Below, piece after piece: positions 1-5,294 of a DNA stretch of 7,842 nucleotides. The DNA comes from CBCXVS01 sp965178525. GTDB taxonomy: Bacteria > Tectomicrobia > Entotheonellia > Entotheonellales > Entotheonellaceae. Each line of letters starts with the position of its first letter. Position 1 is the stretch's first letter. Below the pieces are notes generated by a model. That model did not search any database and was not told the origin of the DNA. It saw only the letters and a program-made list of their open reading frames with translations. The position numbers were made by a program, and so were the translations under genes. The stretch is from positions 1-7,842 of the forward strand of contig CBCXVS010000325.1 of NCBI GenBank assembly GCA_965178525.1, in the 5' to 3' direction.

Positions 1-689
1 GAGTCAACCGCACAACGAGCCGGACCTTGATAACGGGCCTGGTATTGAAAAGCCCACCCGAAGGGCGCTATGTCCATGAAACCATCCGACCGGTTCACGC
101 GCGTGTTCAGACTGACGGTCATGCGGATGGTGTTCCATTTGCCCTTCGGTATATGGAACTTCGTGGCTCCAAAGCTGTCGCCGTAATGCGTTTTCATACT
201 CGCGCCGTAGGCGTAGATGGCCTGCTCCACTGTGTTACGTTTAGACATGTTTTGAATCCGAACACTGAACCCGTCGCCTTTCTTGCGAGCTGGATCACTT
301 CGGCCACCGGCATAGGATTTGCCACCAAACATGCCGTTTTGCTTGCCGCCAATGCCAACCTCGAAATCCGGCGGAAAGAAGATGCGATACTGGATGGTGT
401 ACGTTTCCTTGCCCGGTACCTTTGCATACATATGCGTTTTTGCGGATGTTTTTTTGCCCTTAACAAATCTAATACGCAGTGCGTTATCCTTGATTCTGGG
501 CCGAGTAGCGAGCGAGATGCCACCCAGCTCACCAAAGTCTTTTTTGGCCATGTCGTGGGTGTACGGTCCATCCGGCCGGTCAAATCTGACTAATCGCTCA
601 GAATATGCAGCATGGGTGGTGAGCGGAAGTGCGAACAACCACACGGCCACGAAGACGCCCGCGAGCCTCAGAGCGGTAAATAACATCAT
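1..689 (-). CDS. Secreted polysaccharide lyase family 14-like protein, partial (3' end off window)
   Basis: The minus strand is open from the ATG at 689 to the window edge (229 codons, no stop), so the gene is cut off. A second ATG follows at once (686); GAGGA lies 5 to 8 bases upstream, so either may start translation. Residues 1-28 look like a signal peptide: hydrophobic core at about 3-23, cleavage probably after THA (25-27), so the product should be exported. The body is beta-rich and carries marks I associate with alginate-lyase-type PL14 folds: FFPPDFEVGIGGKQNGMFGG (104-123), DGFSVRIQNM (139-148), and GKWNTIRMTVSLNT (183-196) before SDGF. A role in cleaving or binding an acidic polysaccharide is inferred from family resemblance only. 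After about residue 206 the expected WxDG-type strand is not recognisable. Either the protein diverges there or a frameshift lies near 50-75; another minus-strand frame there is also open. Family call moderate, gene call fairly sure. Confidence 0.68.
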   Translation of the reverse strand, partial: MMLFTALRLAGVFVAVWLFALPLTTHAAYSERLVRFDRPDGPYTHDMAKKDFGELGGISLATRPRIKDNALRIRFVKGKKTSAKTHMYAKVPGKETYTIQYRIFFPPDFEVGIGGKQNGMFGGKSYAGGRSDPARKKGDGFSVRIQNMSKRNTVEQAIYAYGASMKTHYGDSFGATKFHIPKGKWNTIRMTVSLNTRVNRSDGFMDIAPFGWAFQYQARYQGPARCAVD

Positions 690-776
690 ACGTATCCTCA
701 CCATTTGAAAAGCCTGTTTGTTATCCTGTCGGAAGATGCGGGCCATTGGATCAATAGCCGCTCGGCCTATGTGACG

Positions 777-860
777 CCCCCAGCTAGGTCCTGCGCTTCC
801 TGGTTCCTCCTGTCTCACTCGCGGCATTGATCTGCGGCAAGCAGGAACCCGCACAGGGGG
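777..860. repeat. Nested inverted repeat, possible structured RNA
   Basis: CCCCC at 777-781 can pair with GGGGG at 856-860. TGCG at 792-795 can pair with CGCA at 850-853, and GGTTCCT at 802-808 pairs perfectly with AGGAACC at 843-849. CGC at 820-822 with GCG at 834-836 can close an apical loop. All four helices nest, so one long interrupted stem is possible on either strand. On the minus strand it would fall in the upstream region of the lyase-like gene. It matches no riboswitch or small RNA that I know. Confidence 0.35.
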
Positions 861-899
861 TGGTCTGATGCTCATCTCAATACGTTAGTTATGTGCAAA

Positions 900-920
900 C
901 CGTGTGCCAAAGGGTCACGG
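900..920. repeat. Short hairpin CCGTG/CACGG
   Basis: CCGTG at 900-904 pairs with CACGG at 916-920. Two further G:C pairs can form inside around an AAA loop after a small internal bulge. It lies about 50 bases upstream of the AGGAGG preceding the tiny ORF at 970. Function unknown. Confidence 0.25.
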
Positions 921-969
921 GCAAATATAAAGACGGGATCAGTCGAGACGTAACGTAGGAGGGAATGGG

Positions 970-1008
970 ATGGGATCGTTGTTTTACCCGGCCACCGGTA
1001 GGGGCTGA
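970..1008 (+). CDS. Possible 12-residue leader peptide ORF
   Basis: A perfect AGGAGG at 957-962 lies 7 bases before an ATG that opens a 12-codon frame (MGSLFYPATGRG) ending in TGA. A second ATG at 965 (23 codons) is only 2 bases from the AGGAGG, too close for efficient use. The frame has no recognised homologue. Its interest lies in position: a very good ribosome binding site on a minimal frame directly followed by inverted repeats at 1011-1050 and 1069-1085, which resembles attenuator layouts. No convincing promoter is visible just upstream (TATAAA at 926-931 lacks a good -35), and the operon has its own promoter further down at 1201. It may be chance. Confidence 0.15.
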   Translation: MGSLFYPATGRG

Positions 1009-1010
1009 CC

Positions 1011-1050
1011 ATGTCAAAAAGCTGTCATTAGGATGAGAACCTTTTGACAT
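1011..1050. repeat. Inverted repeat with 9-base arms (ATGTCAAAA/TTTTGACAT)
   Basis: ATGTCAAAA at 1011-1019 is the exact reverse complement of TTTTGACAT at 1042-1050, with 22 bases between. A further TGTCA lies inside at 1023-1027, giving three copies of the pentamer or its complement within 40 bases. It could be an operator for a dimeric or cooperative regulator, or a remnant of an insertion sequence end; ends of the IS21 type can carry several such repeats. There is no adjacent T-tract, so a terminator is unlikely. Confidence 0.4.
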
Positions 1051-1068
1051 TCAAATTTAGTTAGAGCG

Positions 1069-1085
1069 TTTTTCCAGAGGAAAAA
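1069..1085. repeat. Short AT-rich hairpin TTTTTCC-AGA-GGAAAAA
   Basis: Seven-base arms at 1069-1075 and 1079-1085 are exact reverse complements around a 3-base loop. The T-run is on the 5' arm, so it does not form a classical terminator on either strand by itself. It sits just right of the TGTCA repeat cluster. Confidence 0.35.
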
Positions 1086-1200
1086 TATGAATTTAGTTTT
1101 GTTCGGACACTTATGGCTACAACGACACGCAACCTGACACGCCCCCTGGCGATGTCCCGGATGCGCCGGCAAGTGAGCGGCCAGATGAGATGGTGACGCA

Positions 1201-1229
1201 TTGACGCCGAGCCTCACACTTTATATGAT
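1201..1229 (+). promoter_or_regulatory. Sigma70-type promoter of the winged-helix/ATPase operon
   Basis: TTGACG at 1201-1206 (5 of 6 to the -35 consensus) and TATGAT at 1224-1229 (5 of 6 to the -10 consensus) are separated by exactly 17 bases. Transcription would begin near 1236, leaving a leader of about 50 bases before the ATG at 1286. The strength of the match suggests good basal expression unless repressed. Confidence 0.65.
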
Positions 1230-1285
1230 GTTTCAGGAGTGGCATGGGGTTACCAGACACACCGGACCTATGAGAAGCGAAACGT

Positions 1286-2008
1286 ATGGATACGGACCCA
1301 CGCTTCGACGTCGAACAGCTCGTCCTTGCTCTGCTCCACAAGCAAGAGAAAGACTATCTTACCGTCAAGCAGATTGTTGCAGGCCTCCCATCGGCGCCAC
1401 GCAAGCGTCTCGCCCTGACCCCGAGCCAACCGGCCACGGTACTGCTACGCAAACTCACACCGTATCTTGGGAAGCGTTTGCAAGTCTACAAGGGTAGCCG
1501 GTCCAGCTATATCGGCCGTCATCTGTCCCTGGAAGAGCTGATTGTGCGCCGCATCCAGCAAAGGCCGGGCATTTCGTCAAAGCAGTTGGGGACGCAACTC
1601 CCCATGGCCAAACAACCCTATCTAACGGCGCTTAATGCACTCCTGAAAACCGGCGCGGTGGTGTGTGCCCTGAGGGAAAATCATACCCTGTGCCTCATAA
1701 TCGCCGATACGCACGTGCCCGTATCTGAGACCGCATCCGTCGAGCCAGGAGACGCCCGCTCGACCTTCAAAGACGCCTACGATACGGTCGGGCAGGGGGG
1801 TGATTTTGTGCGGATTCATCGCCTGCGCGACGCGCTGGGCTGGCCGCGTGAGCGCTTCGATCAGGTCTTGATGGATCTGATAGCCGACTATACGGTGGAA
1901 CTCCATGGCGGGGACCCGTCGCTCTTGACGGCAACCGATCGACGCGATTCCTTTGCGGACGCGCACGGCACATTGTACCTTACGCTGAGTTGGCGAGGCC
2001 GGCCATAA
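1286..2008 (+). CDS. Multi-winged-helix DNA-binding protein, first gene of the ATPase operon
   Basis: A 240-residue protein with no signal peptide or membrane segment, probably cytoplasmic. Three helix-turn-helix-like units can be read. Unit one is at 8-78 (VEQLVLALLHKQ, then LTVKQIVAGL). Unit two is at 81-140: LEELIVRRIQQ, GISSKQLGTQL, a recognition-like helix near 110-122, then a beta wing to LCLIIA. Unit three is at 158-237 (FKDAYDTVGQ, IHRLRDALGWPRERFDQVLMDLI, then a wing-like end at YLTLSW). The fold calls come from pattern and spacing; I do not recognise the family. It most likely binds DNA and guides or regulates the ATPase encoded next. A weak GAGAAG at 1272-1277 lies 8 bases before the ATG. 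The stop TAA shares its last A with the next start (TAATG), so the two proteins are probably made in a fixed ratio and may form a complex. It could alternatively be a transcriptional autoregulator. Confidence 0.8.
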   Translation: MDTDPRFDVEQLVLALLHKQEKDYLTVKQIVAGLPSAPRKRLALTPSQPATVLLRKLTPYLGKRLQVYKGSRSSYIGRHLSLEELIVRRIQQRPGISSKQLGTQLPMAKQPYLTALNALLKTGAVVCALRENHTLCLIIADTHVPVSETASVEPGDARSTFKDAYDTVGQGGDFVRIHRLRDALGWPRERFDQVLMDLIADYTVELHGGDPSLLTATDRRDSFADAHGTLYLTLSWRGRP

Positions 2009-2010
2009 TG
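2006..2010 (+). promoter_or_regulatory. TAATG stop-start overlap (translational coupling)
   Basis: The TAA of the winged-helix gene (2006-2008) and the ATG of the ATPase gene (2008-2010) share one base. GAGG at 1995-1998 provides a modest ribosome binding site inside the upstream gene. Such an overlap usually means termination and reinitiation couple the two products. Confidence 0.65.
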
Positions 2011-3852
2011 GATACCGCGGCAAGTCTCGATCTCTTAAAGCAGCGGAATCCGTTTGCCTCTTCCAGTGTTGGCGATCCGTGGGATCGCGACTATCCGCAC
2101 GTGCCGTCCATCAACGAGCCGGCGTTTGCCGGGCTCTGCCACCTCATGGCGCAGAAGGCTCACGACCCGGCTCTCAACTGTGCCGGTCTGATCCTCGGCG
2201 AAGTCGGCAGCGGCAAAACGCATCTTCTTGGACGCCTCTTGGAGCACCGCACACAAGCCCAGCCGCCGTTCGCCTTTGCCTATATTCAACCCATCGAAGA
2301 TCCCGACCAGACCTATCGCTATCTCCTACGGGAAGTCATGGTCAATCTGTGCCGCCCGGCCCATGTTGCACCGTATGCGACGCAGCTCGAAGCCGTACTC
2401 GCCGCGATGTGTACCGAAGTCATCTACCACCATAGCCATCCCAGAGGCAAAGACAAACTGCAGATCATGCAGCGGGATCGCCTGAACGTTTTGATGCATC
2501 TCCGTCCGCCCGTCTTCGCCTACGCGCAGCAGTGGGCCGCCGACATGCTCTGCCGAGCCTATCCTGACATGTCCGCCCGCTTTTTGTATGTCTTGTTCCA
2601 GTACCGTCTGCCGGAGACCCGTGCTGCCGCGGTGAACTGGCTCAAAGGCGATGGGCTCGATACCGCCGATGCTGAACGCCTCGGTGTCCCCGAGCGTTTC
2701 CAGGCGTCGTCAACGCGTTTAGAGCAAGAAGCGCGGGATATTCTGGCTTCGCTGGGCCTGGTTTTGGCCCGGTATCGGCAACCTCTGATTCTGTGTTTCG
2801 ATCGCCTGGAAAACCTGGAGACCGAGGCGCAGATCCATGCCTTTGGGAAAATGTTGGAATTCCTGGTGGATACGGCCAAGGGCATGTTGCCCATCGCCTG
2901 CGTGCGCGGCCAGCAGTGGCAAGAGCGGTGCAAGCAGGTGCTCAATCAGCACGTCACGAGCCGGCTTGAGACGAACCGATTTTCCCTGCAAGGGTGTACG
3001 GCGGAACAAGCTCTCGATCTGGTGCGGAGCCGCTTGGCGTCGGTGCTCGATGCGGAGCATGCCGAGGCGCTGTTTCCGTTTGATGCCGGGGAACTCCGGC
3101 AGATGTTTCAGGTCGGATTTCACAGTCCGAGAGTGGTGATTGCGCGGGTCAATGAACGTTTACGACAGATCGTGGATGCCGGACTCGACGTTGCCGCCTC
3201 GCCGCTCCGGACCTTGCAGGATGCCTTCGACCGCCAGAGCCGGGCGGTCCGGCAGGATTTTGAGCGCGATCCGCCGGATCGCGACCGACTGCGGCGGGCT
3301 CTGGGTTTGTACCTGAGCCATCGCCCGGCCCGGAGCCGCTACCGGGTCGAGTCGGTGCAGCGCCCCGAGACGGAACGTAAATATATTGACCTGATCGGTA
3401 CCCTGCAGTCTGGCGAGGCGTCCTTGACATCGGTGACCCTATTGATCGACGTTGAGCCGCACCCTGCCGCCGTCAGCGCCAGCTTGACCCGAGGTATCGA
3501 CTGTCTGCTGACGGATCCGGCAAGCCTCGTGGTATATATTCGCGATGCCCGCTGTCCCTTTTCGTCGAGTTGGAAAACGACGAACGAGAAACTGCAGCGT
3601 TTCAAAACGCTCGGCGGTCAGGTGATCTTTCTCAATCAGGAACGCGCCGCTGGCTGGTATGCCCTGGCTTTGCTGAGCTATGCCGTACGTGAAGGCGACG
3701 TCACCCTAGTCAATGCGGCGCAACAGCTCCGTCCGGTTTCCCAAGACGAATTTGCCGACTTTATTCAGCAAACGTTTGATGGCGATGCCGGGTCTGCCTT
3801 TGGCGACCTCGAGGCCGTATTGGGCAAGCTTGGCGATGCCGCCCTCTCATAG
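2008..3852 (+). CDS. ORC/STAND-like P-loop ATPase with an unassigned C-terminal domain
   Basis: A 614-residue soluble protein. A TTG at 1990 would extend it by six residues, but the ATG at 2008 overlaps the preceding stop as TAATG and has GAGG 9 bases upstream, so I chose it. Walker A is GEVGSGKT (64-71). Walker B is PLILCFDRLENL (259-270), with Asp265 and Glu268. A sensor-1-like strand follows at LPIACVRGQQW (294-304), then SRLETNRFSLQGCTAEQALD (318-337), and a sensor-2-like GFHSPRVVIARVNERL (370-385). The WLKG...LGV segment (211-228) before Walker B recalls BREX BrxD/DUF2791-type ATPases and archaeal Orc1/Cdc6. That placement is inference. Residues from about 445 form an alternating strand/helix domain (VTLLIDVEPH, SLVVYIRDARCPF, GGQVIFLN) that I cannot name. 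It probably remodels or loads something on DNA with its winged-helix partner. Chromosome maintenance, defence and regulation all remain possible. Confidence 0.88.
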   Translation: MDTAASLDLLKQRNPFASSSVGDPWDRDYPHVPSINEPAFAGLCHLMAQKAHDPALNCAGLILGEVGSGKTHLLGRLLEHRTQAQPPFAFAYIQPIEDPDQTYRYLLREVMVNLCRPAHVAPYATQLEAVLAAMCTEVIYHHSHPRGKDKLQIMQRDRLNVLMHLRPPVFAYAQQWAADMLCRAYPDMSARFLYVLFQYRLPETRAAAVNWLKGDGLDTADAERLGVPERFQASSTRLEQEARDILASLGLVLARYRQPLILCFDRLENLETEAQIHAFGKMLEFLVDTAKGMLPIACVRGQQWQERCKQVLNQHVTSRLETNRFSLQGCTAEQALDLVRSRLASVLDAEHAEALFPFDAGELRQMFQVGFHSPRVVIARVNERLRQIVDAGLDVAASPLRTLQDAFDRQSRAVRQDFERDPPDRDRLRRALGLYLSHRPARSRYRVESVQRPETERKYIDLIGTLQSGEASLTSVTLLIDVEPHPAAVSASLTRGIDCLLTDPASLVVYIRDARCPFSSSWKTTNEKLQRFKTLGGQVIFLNQERAAGWYALALLSYAVREGDVTLVNAAQQLRPVSQDEFADFIQQTFDGDAGSAFGDLEAVLGKLGDAALS

Positions 3853-5075
3853 CCGTCCTTACCCGTGGCATCCACAGCGCCAAAAGCGCCTGGGCCAGGG
3901 GCGTCTGCTCCTCCCTGATGCGGCTCCAACACCAGGTCATCCAAATCGATCATCAACTCCGTTAACACGGCCTCTGCCACCGCCGCAGTGTCGAGGCTGG
4001 CCGGCTCGGCAGCGGTGACGTCTTGTTCTGCCGGCAGCGGTGCGGCGCCTAAATCCAGATCGGCGATACCCAGTTCCAACGCGTCATCTTCTTCCGCTGC
4101 TAATGGCTCAGCCCTGCTCGGTGTCGCAACATTTGCAGATATCTCCGCCACCGCGGTGTTCTCCGTGGCACGCCGTACTCTGAACCAGATCAAGGCTAAC
4201 CCGAGTATAATCATACCGCCGATGACCATGACGATGGCCGGGACATCGGGCCACGCCGTGGTACGGCTCCGGGGTCGTGGCGGCGCTAACGTCGCCTCGC
4301 CGCTTCCCGCTGCCGTCTGTCCTGACGCAACGGCACGGCCACGTACCTCGGCAAGGCGTTGTTGCGGTGTGGCGGGCGCCTCATGTTGGATGGCGATGCG
4401 CTCATCGATCTTCGTCAACTTCTCTTCCATGGCCGCGACCCGAGCGCGTAACACGTCGTTCTCTACTTGTCGCTGTGTGGATTGCGCCTGAGCCAACGCC
4501 GGGGCCTGTTGGAGCATGGCGATGTCCGGCGTACCCACGCCAGGAGCTGCACCTGCGTTTTCGGACGACGCCTTCTCAGACCTTGGCTCTGAACGGGCCT
4601 CGGCCACAGAAGCAGGCGGTTCCGTGATGGCGGCCGCATGGCTCTCATTTCCTGTCTCCGGAGGAGCGGGAAAGGCGTGTGCATTTCTGGTGGTCTCCGC
4701 CACGTTGACCGATGGTTTACCGGCTGCCGGCGTGCGCTGCTCACGCCATGCCGTGCCCTGCCGCGTCACCTCAGCGATGGCATCCTCAACACGTGTCGCA
4801 CGGATCTCTGCACGTGTCGGAATACGCAAAACGTAACCGGTTTTGAGAAGATTGATATTGTTATTGATAAAAGCTCCGGGATTCGCGTGCAGCAGCGCTA
4901 GCATCATCTGATGGGTGGAGATCGTATCATCCCGGTCGTAGCATTTGGCGATCTCCCACAGGGCATCGCCACGCTTTGTCGTATAGCTCTCTGCCGCGTC
5001 CCCTGCAGCCGATAGCCATGGGCAGATCGAGGCTAGAAGGATGACCACCAGAAGCGCTTTAGCCGCGTGTTGCAC
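3765..5075 (-). CDS. FimV-like LysM inner-membrane protein, short form
   Basis: A 436-residue protein. The start is GTG at 5075, with AGGGGG about 8 bases upstream. Residues 1-24 form a signal peptide. A LysM-like domain spans 31-86 (YTTKRGDALWEIAKCY, then LLHANPGAFINNNINLLKTG and YVLRIP); this wording is the hallmark of FimV/HubP N-terminal domains, which bind peptidoglycan. A long Ala/Pro/Glu-rich linker follows, then a coiled-coil segment at 196-230, a single transmembrane helix at 278-299 (VPAIVMVIGGMIILGLALIWF) ending in RVRR, and an acidic cytoplasmic stretch at 329-384. FimV proteins are typically 600-900 residues or more and end in a conserved C-terminal domain with tetratricopeptide-like repeats. 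None is seen here, so this is a shortened homologue or a relative. A polar-landmark or pilus/secretion assembly role is inferred only. The last 29 codons lie antisense to the end of the ATPase gene and may be a secondary extension after loss of an earlier stop. Confidence 0.82.
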   Translation of the reverse strand: MQHAAKALLVVILLASICPWLSAAGDAAESYTTKRGDALWEIAKCYDRDDTISTHQMMLALLHANPGAFINNNINLLKTGYVLRIPTRAEIRATRVEDAIAEVTRQGTAWREQRTPAAGKPSVNVAETTRNAHAFPAPPETGNESHAAAITEPPASVAEARSEPRSEKASSENAGAAPGVGTPDIAMLQQAPALAQAQSTQRQVENDVLRARVAAMEEKLTKIDERIAIQHEAPATPQQRLAEVRGRAVASGQTAAGSGEATLAPPRPRSRTTAWPDVPAIVMVIGGMIILGLALIWFRVRRATENTAVAEISANVATPSRAEPLAAEEDDALELGIADLDLGAAPLPAEQDVTAAEPASLDTAAVAEAVLTELMIDLDDLVLEPHQGGADAPGPGAFGAVDATGKDGYERAASPSLPNTASRSPKADPASPSNVC

Positions 5076-5127
5076 ACTGATATCCCCCTAAAGTCTATCG
5101 TGTCGCTCATGATGCCCAATGGCTCTG

Positions 5128-5155
5128 ATTATCGGCGTGTAAGCGCACATGTAAA
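5128..5155 (-). promoter_or_regulatory. Sigma70-type promoter of the FimV-like gene
   Basis: On the minus strand TTTACA (5155-5150) is followed after 16 bases by GATAAT (5133-5128), each 5 of 6 to consensus. The start site would be near 5121, giving a leader of about 45 bases before the GTG at 5075. The spacer contains GTGCGC and TTACAC, a loosely palindromic stretch, but no clear operator. Confidence 0.6.
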
Positions 5156-5186
5156 GGAAAAATTTTGAGAAATTAACCGGAAGTTC

Positions 5187-5217
5187 CCGAGCACAACACG
5201 TGGGCGGCTGCGCTCGG
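5187..5217 (-). terminator. Possible hairpin terminator downstream of the acyl-CoA dehydrogenase operon
   Basis: CCGAGCACA at 5187-5195 and TGCGCTCGG at 5209-5217 form a 9-base stem (one G:U pair on the minus-strand RNA) with a 13-base loop, about 80 bases past the stop of the dehydrogenase gene. There is no immediate U-tract; an AT-rich run follows about 10 to 30 bases later. An inefficient or factor-dependent terminator is the most likely reading. Confidence 0.35.
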
Positions 5218-5294
5218 CGGAAGAATCGCGCGAGGATGATGCCTGCAGCGCTCTCGCGGGAGATGATGACTTCGGAGCCGACTGCGGCGGCAGC

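Larger units (their letters stand above)
690..1285. other. Gene-poor intergenic region, about 600 bases, with inverted repeats
   Basis: No convincing protein gene of normal size is present; short frames on both strands here match nothing I recognise. It separates two divergently oriented units: the lyase-like gene reading left and the winged-helix/ATPase operon reading right. It holds a nested inverted repeat at 777-860, a hairpin at 900-920, a possible 12-codon leader ORF at 970-1008, a 9-base-arm inverted repeat at 1011-1050, a short AT-rich hairpin at 1069-1085, and a strong sigma70 promoter at 1201-1229. The cluster of TGTCA/TGACA motifs at 1012-1049 recalls multi-repeat ends of some insertion sequences, but no transposase accompanies it. 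Confidence 0.6.

Noticed and set aside
47..72. Terminator-like GCGCCC-TTC-GGGTGGGC followed by TTTT on the minus strand
   Set aside because: The stem is bulged and the lyase-like frame is still open through it with no stop codon nearby.
27..593. Open frame of 188 codons on the plus strand
   Set aside because: It is antisense to the lyase-like gene, whose minus-strand frame has a signal peptide, a ribosome binding site and family motifs. The plus-strand product has none.
878..892. GTTAGTTATG on the plus strand and its complement CATAACTAAC, resembling one end of an integron attC site
   Set aside because: No matching partner element with the right spacing or central stem occurs on either side, so it is probably chance.
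900..965. GTCACGGGCAAA, slightly like the 5' part of a cyclic di-GMP-I riboswitch
   Set aside because: The second conserved block (ACGCAAAGC with a GGUAGGUAGCGGGG-type partner) is missing, so the riboswitch call is not supported.
1112..1195. A 27-codon plus-strand frame starting ATGGCTACAACG
   Set aside because: It has no ribosome binding site, an Arg/Thr-rich composition and no recognisable similarity.
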